A DNA stretch of 64,000 bases from the NCBI GenBank assembly GCA_963575745.1, contig CAUYUJ010016063.1, positions 126,501-190,500 of the forward strand, written 5' to 3'. The notes under the pieces were generated by a model that worked only from the letters and a program-made list of their open reading frames with translations, had not been told where the DNA came from and made no database searches. Of this stretch, positions 1 to 11,460 are shown piece after piece. The position numbers and the translations under genes are program-made. Within the stretch, counting starts at the first letter, position 1; every line of letters starts with the position of its first letter. This stretch comes from Prorocentrum cordatum (taxonomy: Eukaryota > Sar > Dinophyceae > Prorocentrales > Prorocentraceae).

Positions 1-2490
1 TGAATCGACAGGGGGCGGCGGATCGAAGACGCCTACGGCGAATCACCGCCGCCCCCTGCCTTGTTGGAAGCGCCTATGTGGCCGAACGTTGAGGCCAGAC
101 CTGCCAAGCTATCGGACCACGTGTTCCCCGAATCGGTTTGGAAAGCCGTCGGGGAACACGTGGGCATCTTGAAGGTCGTCTTGGCCGTCTGGAAGCTATT
201 TTGACTCTTTCAGGCCTTCATGGAGGACGTCTTGGAGGGTTCTCGGGCCGTCGTGGAGGCCATCTTGAGCGTCTCGGAGACCTCTTGGGCCGTCTTGGGG
301 GCCTCTTGGGGCCGTGTCTTGGGCCTCGTGGGCGATCTTTGGGGGCACTTGGGCCGTGTCGGGCCGTCGGAAAGCAGAAAAAAGGCAAATGCCACAATCC
401 TTCAAAGACCTATGGGAAATTAATGATTTTGGCCTTTTCGGGCCGTCCTGGGCCGTCTTGGGCCGTCTTGGGGCCGTCTTGGGGCTGTCTTGGAGGCCTC
501 TTGGGCCGTCTTGGGCCATCTTAGGGCCATGTTCGGCCGTCTTGGTGGGCTCCTGGTCCGTCTGCCGCCGGAAGCCGTCTGGGGGGTCTCTATGGGCCGA
601 CTTGGGGCCCTCTTGGAATGCTCCAGGGCCGTCTTGGAGGCCCATCTTGGGCGTCTTAAAGGCCTCCTGTGCCGTCTTGGGGGCCTCTTTGGGCCGTCTT
701 GGGGCCCTCTTGGGCCGTTCGGGGGCCATCTTGGAGGCCTCTTGGGCGATCTTTCGGCGATCTTTGGGGGCTCTTGGGCCGTCTCGAGCCGTCGGAAGGC
801 CGAAAATAAGCAAATGTCAAAATCAGTCAAAAACCTGCAGAACATCAAGGTTTTTTGCCTTTTCTGGCCTTCCTGGAGGCCCTCTTGGGGGCCTCTGAGG
901 GCATCTTGGCCGTCTTGGGGGCTTCCTGGAGGCCATCTTGGGCCATCTTGGAGCCGTCCTCTGGAAGATCTTTCGGCATCCTCCCGGGACCCCGGCGGGA
1001 CGCGCCAGAGCACATTGGGTGAGTTCTTCCAGAAGAGAACCAAAACCAAAACCGTAAGAAGTTCAGCACGCCAGGCACCCCTGCGATGAATCGAAAGGGG
1101 GCGGCGGATCGAAGACGCCTACGGCGAATCACCGCCGCCCCCTGCCTTGTTGGAAGCGCCTATGTGGCCGAACGTTGAGGCCAGACCTGCCAAGCTATCG
1201 GACCACGTGTTCCCCGAATCGGTTTGGAAAGCCTTCGGGGAACACGTGGGCATCTTGAAGGTCATCTTGGCCGTCTGGAGGCCATTTTGACCCTTTCGGG
1301 CCTTCTTGGAGGACGTCTTGGCAGGGCTCTCTGGGCCGTCGTGGAGGCCATCTGGAGCGTCTTGGAGACCTCTTGGGCCGTCTTGGGGGCCTCTTGGGGC
1401 CGTGTCTTGGGCCTCGTGGGCGATCTTTGGGGGCACTTGGGCCGTGTCGGGCCGTCGGAAAGCAGAAAAAAGGCAAATGCCACAATCCTTCAAAGACCTA
1501 TGGGAAATCAATGATTTTGGCCTTTTCGGGCCTTCCTGGAGGCCCTCTTGGAGGCCTCTTGGGCCGTCTTGGGCCATCTTAGGGCCATGTTCGGCCGTCT
1601 TGGTGGGCTCCTGGTCCGTCTGACGCCGGCGGAAGCCGTCTGGGGGGCCTCTATGGGCCGACTTGGGGCCCTCTTGGAATGCTCCAGGGCCGTCTTGAAG
1701 GGGTCTTAAAGGCCTCCTGTGCCGTCTTGGGGGCCTCTTGAGGCCGTCTTGGGGCCCTCTTGGGCCGTTCTGGGGCCATCTTGGAGGCCTCTTGGGCGAT
1801 CTTTCGGCGATCTTTGGGGGCTCTTGGGCCGTCTCGAGCCGTCGGAAGGCCGAAAAGAAGCAAATGTCAAAATCAGTCAAAAACCTCCAGAACATCAAGG
1901 TTTTTTGCCTCTTCTGGCCTTCCTGGAGGCCCTCTTGGGGGCCTCTTGGGCCGTCTTGGGCCAGCTTCGAGCCAGCTTCGACCATCTTGGTGGGTTCCTG
2001 GCACGTCTGACGCCGTCGGGAGCCCTCTCGGGGGCCTTTCTGTGCCGACTTGGGGCCCTCTTGGGGCGCTTCGGGGCCGTCTTGGAGGCCATCTTGGGCG
2101 TCTTGGAGGCCATATTGGGCGTGTTGGAGGCCTCTTGGGCCGTCTTGGGGCCCTCTTGGGGCCGTCTTGGAGGCCACTTGGGCCAGCATGGTGCCCTTTT
2201 GGGGGCCTCTTGGGCGATCTTGGGGGCCTCTTGGGCCGTCGGAAAGCCGAAAATGCGCAAATGCCAAAATCCTTCAAACACGAAAGGCAAATCAATGATT
2301 TTGGCCTCTTCGGGCCTTCCTGGAGGACCTCTTGGAGGCCTCTTGGGCAGTCTTAGAGGCCTCTTGGGAGCCTCTTGGGCCGTTTTGGGCCATCTTGAGG
2401 CCATTTTAGGCCGTCTTGGGTGCATCTTGGGCCATCTTGGAGGCATCTTGGGGCCATCTTAGCCGTCTTGGAGGCCATCTTGGCCAAGAC
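1..2490 (+). repeat. Degenerate ~12-bp minisatellite array, forward orientation, with a 1,086-bp tandem duplication
   Basis: The stretch is built from a degenerate ~12-bp module (GGCCNTCTTGGG and variants). It is open in several frames on both strands and yields long spurious peptides rich in Gly-Leu-Trp-Ser or Pro-Arg-Lys. A higher-order unit is visible: the sequence starting at 1 restarts at 1087 (TGAATCGA then the GGGGGCGGCGG hairpin), and the two copies run in parallel to about 1975, the second 36 bp shorter by then. Non-array spacers with a common core (GCCGTCGGAAGGCCGAAAA, then GCAAATGYCAAAATC) recur near 363, 790, 1455, 1838 and 2240. I see no credible gene. Confidence 0.85.
9..58. repeat. 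Inverted repeat at head of the 1,086-bp unit
   Basis: The 13-bp arms CAGGGGGCGGCGG (9-21) and CCGCCGCCCCCTG (46-58) pair perfectly around a 24-nt loop. The second unit has a matching hairpin near 1095-1144, and a diverged form sits near 62700. It marks the start of each repeat unit. Confidence 0.8.
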
Positions 2491-3410
2491 CCCCAGACGA
2501 CAAGATCTTAGACAAGAGGCTAAGACGGCCCAAGACGCTCCCAAGAGGCCCCCGCAACGGCCCAAGAGGGCGCCAAGACGGCCCCAGAGGCGCCCAAGAC
2601 AGTTCAAGAGGGCCCCAAGACGGCCCCAAGAGGGGGACCACGAACCGAAAAGTTTAGCCTTTCGCCCCAAGAAGCTCCCAGGAGGCCCCCAGAGCCCCCC
2701 AAGAAGCCCCAAGAGGCCCCCAAGAGGTCCCCAAGAGGCCTCCAAAAGGGCTCCAAAAGGGCCCCCATATGATTCCCAAGAAGGCCCAGAGACTGCCCCA
2801 AGACGGCCCAAGAGGCTCCCAAGAGGCCCCCAAAACGGCCCAAGAGGGCCCCAAGACGGTCCAAGAGGCGCCCAAGACGGCCCAAGAGGGCCCCAAGACG
2901 GCCCCAAGAGGGGGACCACGAACCGAACAGTCGAACCTTTCGCCCCAAGACGCTCCCGGCAGGCCCCAAGAGCCCCCCAAGAAGCCCCAAGAGACCCCCA
3001 AGAGGCGTCCCAAGAGGCCACCAGGAGGCCAAAATCGTAGATTTCCTCCGGGAAAAGGTACAGTTTTAGCACACACGGCTTTTCGGCTTTCACGGCGTTG
3101 AAGACGGTCTAAGAGGCCCCCAAGAGCGCCCCAAGACGGCCCAAGACGCTCCCAAGAGGCCCCCCAAACGGCCCAAGAGGGCCCCAAGACGGCCCCAGAG
3201 GCGCCCAAGACGACCCAAGAGGGCCCCAAGACGGGGACCAAGAGGGGGACCACGAACCGAAAAGTTTAGCCTTTCGCCCCAAGAAGCTCCCAGCACGCCC
3301 CCAGAGCCACCCAAGAGGCCCCCAAGAGGCCCCCAAGAGGTCGCCAAGAGGCCTCCAAAAGGGCTCCAAAAGGGCCCCAATAGAACCCCCAAGAAGGCCC
3401 AGAGACGCCA
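2490..3410 (-). repeat. 12-bp minisatellite array, reverse orientation
   Basis: The same module as in 1-2490 appears here as its reverse complement (CCCAAGACGGCC, CAAGAGGCCCCC). The switch lies near 2485-2530, so the two arrays form a very long imperfect palindrome. Two conserved spacers recur: one with the core GGGGGACCACGAACCGAAAAG (near 2630, 2910 and 3245) and one with GGCTTTTCGGCTTTCACGGC (near 3080). Confidence 0.85.
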
Positions 3411-3775
3411 AATAGAGAGCGATCGGTCACGCAAAAAGCTCTTCACGCCAAGGCTCCCGAGAGCGAACGGTGACGTGAACAAGCTCATAAGACCAAGGAT
3501 CCCAGCAGAGAGCGGTGACGTAACAAGTTCCTGACACCAAGGCCCAGCCAAGGCTCAGGAACGGGCGGCAACGCAACAATCTCTGAACACCAAGGCTCCC
3601 ACGAGCGAGGGGTGACGTAACAAGCTCGCAACGCCAAGGATCCCGGTACGAACGGTGGTGTTAGTAATTTCGGTTTCTGTTTCTGAAGTGCTCTTTCCGT
3701 TTCTGTGCCGGGCCAGGTAACGGAACGAGCGAGGTACGAGCGATGACGTTGTGTGTTGGGCGAAGCCGCTCGGTG
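3410..3775 (+). repeat. Repeat block A, copy 1 (about 45-bp subunits)
   Basis: Four to five subunits of about 44-53 bp begin CCAAGG and contain GGTGACGTAACAAGCTC. They are followed by a unique tail (GGTTTCTGTTTCTGAAGTGC ... GGGCGAAGCC). A reverse-complement copy lies at about 6660-7010, a direct copy at 8455-8820 and a partial copy at 9330-9450. Confidence 0.8.
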
Positions 3776-3907
3776 AAGAAGATGCGCCCGTGAAGCAGGC
3801 CATCCAGTTCAGGCTGGCGAGAACACGATTCACCAATTCAACCTCATGCTGTCGCACGCGGGTCCTGCACTGCGACCTCCGCCCGCGGGCGGGGTGGCCC
3901 GGCTCCA

Positions 3908-6017
3908 TCATCGGCGGCGCCGGGGACAGGTCGCCCTCAGAATCGGACGGCGGCGGCGGCGAGGCTCGGGCCAGATCACGTTCCCAGCCGGGGGGGCCCA
4001 TTTCCCAGGCCGAGCCGTCTCGGTCATGTCTGGGCTGGCGGGGAGGGGCCCAGGCGCGCGCCCGCGGCCTCGGCCGCGGCCTCGCCCCTTGTCCGCCCCG
4101 CCGGCCACCGCGGCGCCACCGCCGCTGCTGGTCTCCTTGGCCGCCGCGCTCTGAACGACGCGAGCGTCGACGGCCTCCGCCTTCTTCATCGACTGCTCCA
4201 CCTTGGCGCGGTGAGAGACGTGGCGCCTCAGCGCCGGCGCCGGTAGCTCGCCCGCGTCGCCCAGCGGTGAAAGATACTTGGCGTTGGCGAAAGAGGGGGC
4301 ACCACCGCGCTTGTAGGCGTCGACGGTCGCGTTGAGGCGGCGCGCGATCACCTCGAGACATGCGAGGCCGCCCAGGTTCACCTGGTCGAAGGAAGCACCC
4401 GGCCTCCTCGAGCGCCTCGACCAGCGGCCGGAGCTCGTGGGCCACGCAGTCGGTCGGTGCGATGTTCTGTTCCTCAAGAACTTCTCTAACCACGCCCGCG
4501 GCGAGCCCGAGGTGCGATACATCATCTTGCATGTGTGGAGGCACGTCGAGCCCCCTTCTAGTCGCTGGAAGCCCCAGTCGTAGCTCGCGGACTCGCTGAC
4601 GGCCTTCCTGAACTCCTTGAAGCGCCCGCCCTGGTCGTCCCACTCGACCCAGAGCCTGCGAGCGCCGTCGCTGCCAGAGTCGTCGAGCTTCGCGACCGTC
4701 GGGGCGATCTCGGCGGCGCCGGCTCCCACGTCGGCGGCATCAGCAGCCCCTCCGCCATTCGGAGCGGGCCCGTCGCCGACGGCCGGGGCTCCGTCGCCGG
4801 GAGCAGCCGCGGGAGGCGACGCCCCCAGGAGGCGGCTCAGCTCGGTAACGCGCCGCGCCGACCAGTCGGCCACCTCGACCTCCGCGATCTGCTCCACCCG
4901 CAAGGCCCGGCCGCGTTGGAACGAAAGTGCATCGAATCCTTCTCCGATCAAGGTCTCCCTCGAGGCGTCCACGACCGCGCCGACGTCGAACCCCGCGACG
5001 GGCTCCGCCAGCGCCCACGCATGGCCCTCTGGCGGCGGCGCGGGTGCACCTGTCGGGGCCGTCGCCAGGGCGTCAGCAGCATCGCCGTCCATGAGGGGCC
5101 GTGCCTGCTTGCCGCGGAGCCGGCGACGCGCGCCTGGGGGCGGAAGCCACGGCGGCATCTCGGCGCTGTCCAGCAGGGCGCCCGAAAGGAGCTTCACTTG
5201 GGACAGGCCCTCCTCGGTCTTCTGCCCGCGCGCCTCCATCGTCTCCCTGCACTCGTCGGCCAACTCCACGAGCCGGCTGAGCGAGGGCCAGGCCTTGAAA
5301 CTATACAGCTTCCGATCACCTGCAGGCCGAGGAGCGCCAGCCGCAATGCGCTCGCCCCCTGTGGGGCCGTCCGCTGGAGCAGTCCCCGACAAGAACTCCT
5401 CCCAAACGTTCCGGTCCGGTGAGAGCACCCGGCACACATGTGAGTCGACCAGCTCGCCATCCTCTTCTCGCCGAGACGGTCACACGACGACTCTCTCGTG
5501 GTCCACTGAATCGCCGACGTAGCTCTCTCGAGCGCGCGCCCCGAAGGGCAGGTCAGCGCGCCGCTCCTCCCCCGCGGGCAACGGAGGCAGCACTGCCCAG
5601 CGCCCGCGCCGGTCCGTCATGACGTCGAAACTCGGGACGACACACGGCGCAGCTGCAGAAGCGGTCCACCAGCCAGAGCCACACCGGCGAGACCAGCCCC
5701 ACGATCACGTGCGCGGCCAGCGCCCCCAACCCCTTGTCCTCCGGCAAATTCGGGCGGACACAGGGCTCGCAGGCCGCCGGAGGCGGCAGCGGGGGCGGCG
5801 ACGCAGCCGCCAGGTCGAGGGCTGACCGGGCTGCGGACTCGGCCAGCCGGGCCGCGGAGGAGGCCGCGTCGCAGACCTCTGCGACCTCGTCGAGCCACAC
5901 TGGGATCCCAGGCCAGGGCTCGAGCGACGGAGACGCGGGAGCCAGCCGCCACCCCAGCCAAGCGAACAACGCCACGGCCAGGGCCGGTAACGCCGCGGCG
6001 GCCCCAGGGGGGAGCAT
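3908..6017 (-). pseudogene. Gag-like retroelement protein, frameshifted and 3'-truncated
   Basis: A minus-strand coding relic read in two main frames. The first ~155 codons (6017 down to 5553) start with a hydrophobic stretch (ALAVALFAWLGW), contain a Pro-rich linker with CEPC, and have a second hydrophobic segment (VIVGLVSPVWLWLVDRFC). The rest (5437 down to 3908, ~509 codons) has SPDRNVWEEFL, a long Ala/Pro linker, VEWDDQGGRFKEFRKAV, then FDQVNLGGLACLEVIARR, and a basic Gly-Arg tail (GRGRGRGRAPG). From memory this order resembles gag-like proteins of dinoflagellate retroelements; no reverse transcriptase follows. Roughly 4530-4385 reads better in a third frame (HELRPLVEALEEAGCF), implying two offsetting indels. 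It sits between inverted copies of block A. Family assignment is by recall, moderate certainty. Confidence 0.5.
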
Positions 6018-6179
6018 GCGGCGCTCCGTCCGTTATGAGCCGAAGACAGGCTATATGGAGAGAGGGCGAGAGCGGGAAAGATTGTATGTAACGCCGATGT
6101 CTAAACTTCCTTGGGTCGTTTAGCAGGTATTGTTTACATCACCGAATTCCAAAAGTCCTAGCTCAGACCGTTCAAGAAC

Positions 6180-6655
6180 ATATATGATGTTGGCCTCCTG
6201 TTGGCCTCCAGAAGCGCCTCTTCGGGGCCTCTTTGGGCTTCTCGGGGGCCGTGGGGGCCTCCCGGGAGGGTCTTGGGGCGATAGGCTAAACTTTTCGGTT
6301 CGTGGTCCCCCTCTGGGGGCCTCTTGGGAGCCTCTTGGGCCGTCTTGGGGCGGTCTTGGGGGCCTCTTGGGCCGTCGTCAACGCCGTGAAAGGCGAAAAG
6401 CCGTATATGCTAAAAATATACGTTTTCCTTTGGACAGCCGATGATTTCGGCCTCTTGGGGCCCTCTTGGGACGCCCCTTGGGCGCCTCTTGAGGAGTCTT
6501 GGGGGCCTCTTGGGACGTTTTGGAGCTGTCTTGGGCGGTCTTGGGTTCTTCTGGGACGGAAAAGAAGAGAAATCCGAAACACATGCAACAATCCGATGGA
6601 AAACCCCCAAAACGGCCATTAGAACACATCCACTCCCCTACGCCCCCCCTGGAAC
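6180..6655 (+). repeat. 12-bp minisatellite array, forward orientation
   Basis: GGCCTCTTGGG modules with both conserved spacers: GGCTAAACTTTTCGGTTCG near 6285 and the GCCGTGAAAGGCGAAAAGCC core near 6390. No gene seen. Confidence 0.8.
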
Positions 6656-7010
6656 CCCCCTTGAGGGGCTTCGCACAACACACAACGTCATCGCTCGTAC
6701 CTCGCTCTTTCCGTTACCTGGCCCGGCACAGAAACGGAAAGAGCGCTGCAGCAACAGAAACCGAAATTACGCACACCACCGTTCGTACAGGGAGCTTTGG
6801 CGTTGAGAGCTGTTTACGTCTTGGGAGCCTTGGGGTTCAGAAATTGTTGCGTTGCCTCCCGTTCCTGAGCATTGGCTGGGCCTTGGTGTCAGGAACTTGT
6901 TACGTCACCGCTCTCTGCTGGGAGCCTTGGTCTTAGCAGCTTGTTTACGTCACCGTTCGCTCTTGGGAGCCTTTGTGTGAAGAGCTTTTTGCGTGACCGA
7001 TCGCTCTTGG
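6655..7010 (-). repeat. Repeat block A, copy 2 (inverted)
   Basis: This is the reverse complement of the block at 3410-3775, beginning GGGGCTTCGCACAACACACA and running through the AGAGCTTTTTGCGTGACCG end. With copy 1 it brackets the gag-like relic as a long inverted repeat. Confidence 0.8.
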
Positions 7011-7870
7011 CGTCTCTGGGCCTTCGTGGGAGTCCTGTTGGGGCTCTTTTCGGGCCCTCCTGGTGGCCTCTTCGGGGCCTCTTGGGGGCTTCTTGGGGCT
7101 TCTTGGGAGTCTCTGGGGGCCTCCCGGGAGCGTGTTTGGGCGAAATGCTCAACTTTAGGGTTCGTGGTCCCTCTCTCCCTCTTGGGGCCGTCTTGGGGCC
7201 CTCTTGGGCCGTCTGGGGCGCCTCTTGGGCCGTCTTGGCGCCCTCTTGGCCGTTTTGGGGGCCTCTTGGGAGCCTCTTGGGCTGTCGTGGGGCGGTCTTG
7301 GGGGCCTCTTGGACCGTCGTCAACGCCGTGAAAGCCGAAAAGCCGTGTGTGCTAAAAATGCGTTTTCTTATAACAAATCAATGATTTTGGCCTCCTGTTG
7401 GCCTCTTGGGAGGCTGTGGGGGCCTCCCGGGAGCGTGTTTGGGCGAAAGGCTAGACTGTTCGGTTCGTGGTCCCCCTCTTGGGGCCGTCTTGGGGCCCTC
7501 TTGGGCCGCCTTGGGCGCCTCTTGCGCCGTCTGGGGGCCGTTTCGGGGGCCTCTTGGGAGCCTCTTGGGCCGTCTCGGGGCGGTCTTGGAGGCCTCTTGG
7601 GCTCTTGGGCCGTCGTCAACGCCGTGAAAGGCGAAAAGCCGTTTTTGCTAAAAATATTAGTTTTCCGATGGAACATTGATGATTTCGGCCTCTTGGGGCC
7701 CTCTTGGGACGCCCTTTGGGCGCCTCTTGGGGCGTCTTGGGGGCCTCTTGGGACGTCTCTTGGGGGCTGTCTTGGGCTATCTTGGGCTCTTCTGGGACGG
7801 AGAAGAAGAGAAATCAGAAAAACATGTAAAAACCAAAGGGGAAACCCCTAAAACTGCCATTAACAGCCAT
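7010..7870 (+). repeat. 12-bp minisatellite array, forward orientation
   Basis: Modules and both spacer types continue: GGCTAGACTGTTCGGTTCG near 7450, and GTCGTCAACGCCGTGAAAG near 7315 and 7612. Open frames through it are repeat artefacts. Confidence 0.8.
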
Positions 7871-8455
7871 CCGTGCGGGGTACGCACCCCCCTGGACCCC
7901 CCAAGACGGCCCAAGAGGCGCTCAAGACGGCCCAAGAGGGCGCCAAGACGGCCCCAAGAGGGGGACCACGAACCCGAAAGTCTGGCCTTTCGCCCCAAGA
8001 CGCTCCCAGGAGGCCCCCAGAGCCCCCCAAGAAGCCCCAAGAGGCCCCCAAGAGGCGTCCCAAGAGGCCACCGGGAGGCGAAAAACATTGATTTCCTATG
8101 GGAAACAGGTACATTTTTAGCATACAAGGCTTTTCGGCTTTCACTACGTTGAAGACGCTCCAAGAGGCCCCCAAGACCGCCCCAAGACGGCCCAAGAGGC
8201 TCCCAAGAGGCCCCCAAAACGGCCCAAGAGGCGCCCCAAGACGGCCCAAGAGGCGATCAAGGCGGCCCAAGAGGGCGCCAAGACGGCCCCAAGAGGGGGA
8301 CCACGAACCGACAAGTCTAGCCTTTCGCCCCAAGAAGCACCCAGGAGGCCCCCAGAGCCACCCAAGAAGCCCCAAGAGGCCCCCAAGAGGTTCCCAAGAG
8401 GCCTCCAAAAGTGCCCGACAAGGGGTCCAATAGGACTCCCAAGAAGGCCCAGAGA
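7870..8455 (-). repeat. 12-bp minisatellite array, reverse orientation
   Basis: Orientation flips again at about 7860-7910 (GGGGTACGCACCCCCC), giving a second giant palindrome with 7010-7870. Reverse copies of both spacers occur near 7965, 8100-8155 and 8300. Confidence 0.8.
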
Positions 8456-8820
8456 CGCCAAACAGAGAGCGATCGGTCACGCAAAAAGCTCTTCACACCA
8501 AGGCTCCCAAGAGCGAACGGTGACGTAAACAAGCTAATAAGACCAAGGCTCTCAGCAGAGAGCGGTGACGTAACAAGTTCCTGACACCAAGGCCCAGCCA
8601 AGGCTCAGGAACGGGCGGCAACGCAACCATCTCTGAACACCAAGGCTCCCACGAGCGAGGGGTGACGTAACAAGCTCTCAACGCCAAGGCTCCCAGTACG
8701 AACGGTGGTGTGAGTAATTTCGGTTTCTGTTTCTGAAGCGCTCTTTCCTTTTCCGTGCCGGCCCAGGTGACGGAAAGAGCGAGGTACGAGCGAGTGACGT
8801 TGAGTAGGGGGCGAAGCCCT
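8455..8820 (+). repeat. Repeat block A, copy 3
   Basis: Direct copy of 3410-3775 with the same subunits and the tail ending GGGGGCGAAGCCC. Confidence 0.8.
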
Positions 8821-9235
8821 TCTAGGGAGGGGTCCAGGGGAGGGGCGAGGCGCGGACGTATTGGTCTAATAGCCCGTTTCCCTCGTATTTTTTCGAGTGA
8901 AGCGGCTCCCGGGCGGCTCCCATGGCTTGTTTCTTCCCCAGACGGGCCCAAGACGGCCCAGAGGCCCCAAATATCGTCCCAAGACGGCCCCGGAGGCGCC
9001 CCAAACGGGCCCAGCCAAGAGGGCCCCCAGACGGGCCCAAGACGGCCTAAGAGGCCCCAGAGATCATCCCAAAACGGCCCCAGAGGCGCCCCAAAGGGGC
9101 CCAGAACGACCCAAAATGGCCCCAATACGGCCAAGAGGGCCCCGAGGGCCCTAAGAGAGCCCAAGAGGGCCCCAATAGGCTCCCCAGCGCGCCCGAAGAG
9201 GAGGAGGGGGAGGAGGAGGCCCCAATAGGAAGAGG
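8820..9235 (-). repeat. Diverged 12-bp array, reverse orientation
   Basis: Modules of the type AAGACGGCCCNGAGGCGCCCC. No coding signal apart from frame-neutral repeat peptides. Confidence 0.6.
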
Positions 9236-9330
9236 AGAGGGGGAGGAGGAGGAGGAGGAGGAGGAGGAGGAGGAGGAGGAGGAGGAGGAGGAGGAGGAGG
9301 GAGGAGGAGGAGGAGGAGGAGCGAGGGGTG
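9226..9330 (+). repeat. (GGA)n microsatellite
   Basis: Nearly pure GGA/GAG repeat. Just after it, 9330-9450 is a partial copy of block A. Confidence 0.9.
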
Positions 9331-9459
9331 ACGTATCAAGCTCTCAACGCCAAGGCTCCCAGGACGAACGGTGGTGTGAGTACCGTCGGTTAATGTGTTT
9401 GAGGCGCTCTTTCCGTTTCCGTGCTGGCCCAGGTCTAATGGCCTTCGGCCCATCCCGCC

Positions 9460-10500
9460 ACCGTGCCTGGGATGTGGATCGGAAGCCTATCGGATGTTCG
9501 GTGGGATCTCGTGGGAGGCATCTCGGGGCCTTTTGGAGGCAGTTTGAACGCCTCTTGGGGTCCGTTTTGGGGCCTCTTGGAGCATCTTTTGGGCCTCGTG
9601 GGGGTCTCCTGGGGCTTCTCGGGGGCCTCTAGGGGGCCTCTTGGGGCCTCCTGGACGCCTCGTGGGGCCCTCTTAGGGCGGAAGGCTAGAATTTTCGCTT
9701 CGTGTTCCCTCTCTTCGGCTCCATTTGGGACGATCCTGGGTCCCTCTTGGGCCGTGTTGGGCGCCTCTTGGGCCGTCTTGTTGCCCTCTTTGGCCGTTTT
9801 GGGGCCGCCTCTTGGGCCGTCTTGGGACGGTCTTGGGGGCCTTGGAGCGTCGGGGAGCCGACACGACGAGAATGTAAGTAAGGAGCCAGGCGCCTCGACG
9901 GCGCATCGGCAGAACCGATGCCTTGCAGATGTGCACTGGCGCAGGGTGGTGAAAACATCGATCGGCTACGACTCTCTGCCGGCTGCTGCTTTGAAACTGC
10001 GGGAAGACAGGCGCAAAAAGATGATACATTTGTGGCGGATGCTGGGATGCGTTCATGCTGCGTTACTGGCCGCTGAGTTTTCCCATGCGGCGTGGCCACA
10101 TACGACAACGACAACGACGACGACGAGGGGGGGAGAGGACGGAGCGAGAGAAAGCGAGGAGAACGACGACGATAATGCTAACAACTTAAGCCCTTGTAGC
10201 AACATCAATGACTTTGGCTTCTTGGGACCGGCTTAGAAGGCCTCTTCGAGACCTCTTGGGGCATCTCTGGGGCCTTTTGGGCCGTCTGGGGGCCATCTTG
10301 CGTGTCTTGGGGTGATCCTGTGGCGACTCGGGGTCCGCTTGGACCGTCTCGGGGGGGCCTCTCGAGGCTCTCTTGGCCCGTCTTGGGGCCCTCTTGGGCT
10401 TGAGAAAGGCGCGGGGGAGCCCGGGGGGGTGCGCGGGAAGCCCCAGGGGGCACGCGCCAAGCCCCTGGGGGCAGGCGCAAAGCCCCCGGAGATATGAGAG
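9460..10500 (+). repeat. 12-bp array fragments around about 380 bp of non-array sequence
   Basis: Forward modules occupy about 9480-9850 (with the GGCTAGAATTTTCGCTTCG spacer near 9688) and 10235-10500. The stretch 9850-10230 lies between them. It is not array-like, has no recognisable protein, and holds a short ACGACA/ACG tract near 10100. Confidence 0.6.
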
Positions 10501-10860
10501 TTTGGGGTCCGGGCCCCTGGCAGATTCTCAGGAGTGAGGATTGAGCGTCGAGGATTAGGCAAAGGACCCGAGGACACGCCCACTTCGTGTTCAGAGGAAA
10601 GCTGTCGGATCAGAGTCATGGCTGTCCATTTTTATAACGCTGTGTGCCTTTCATCAAGAAGCTCCGCCATGACTTGGACACAGCGATTCGCAATTTGTCA
10701 TGTATTTGGTGTGATTGCGGATGTTTGCTCAGTGTGCCAGAACATGTGCGAGGAAGAATGTGGCTGGTCAATGACAGCAAGCCAGCCGCCGGCGTTCACG
10801 ATGGTTGTCCCTACGGGTGTAAAGATTGTGCTTGAGGCTTGTTTTATTGTTGTTCCGATA
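10500..10860. other. No gene recognised
   Basis: A 113-codon plus-strand frame (10534-10875) crosses this stretch but runs into the GTTGTCCCGAYG minisatellite. It has no domain I recognise and no coding support beyond openness. Confidence 0.4.
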
Positions 10861-11030
10861 GTTGTTTCGATGTGATTATTTCGATGGGTATTCCGATGGA
10901 TGTCCCGACGATTGTCCCGAGGGTTGTCCCGATGGTTGTCCCGACGGTTGTCCCGCTTGTCCCGACGATTGTTCCAATGTTTGTCCCGATGGTTCTCCCC
11001 ATGGATGTCCCGATAGATAGTGGGGTTCAT
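10860..11030 (+). repeat. 12-bp minisatellite GTTGTCCCGAYG
   Basis: About a dozen imperfect copies. Being a multiple of three, it stays open and would read as Val-Val-Pro repeats. A related short run (GGTTGTCCYGT) occurs at about 12810-12870. Confidence 0.75.
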
Positions 11031-11199
11031 GTAAGGATGGGCAGTTAAGCGCTGCATACATAGAAAGCCCGATATATCGTGATACAAATTCGTTACATCT
11101 GTGTATATATACAGTTGCCGCACAGTGTTTTCATTAAGCGTTTCGTGTTTGTCTCTCACGGAACTGGGCTCGTGTGCCGCCCCAGTCAGCTAGTTGTCG

Positions 11200-11460
11200 C
11201 ACCGTCTCCGCCCCGTCGCCGCTCGTCGCCTGCCGTCGCCGCCTCGTCCCGCCGCCCCGTCGCCGCTCGTCGCCGCCCGTCGCCGCATCGTCGCCGGCCG
11301 TCGCCGCCGCTATATCGCCGCATTGCATTGCAGTCGCAATGCGTTGCATTGCATTGCAATCGCATTGCAATCGCATTGCGTCGCATGCCAATCCCATTGC
11401 ATTGCTTTGCAGCGCTTTCTAGTGCTTTGCATAGCTTTGCATTGCTTTTCATGTTCTGAG
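11200..11460 (+). repeat. CGTCGCCGC-rich tract followed by GCATT/GCAAT pentamer repeats
   Basis: Position 11200-11320 is CGTCGCCGC/CGTCGCCT-like. From 11320 it becomes a GCATT/GCAAT mosaic (CATTGCATTGCAATCGCATT). No gene seen. Confidence 0.7.

Noticed and set aside
138-2460. Many long open frames rich in Gly/Leu/Trp/Ser or Pro/Arg/Lys
   Set aside because: They are translations of the 12-bp array in several frames on both strands at once; length 12 keeps frames open without selection.
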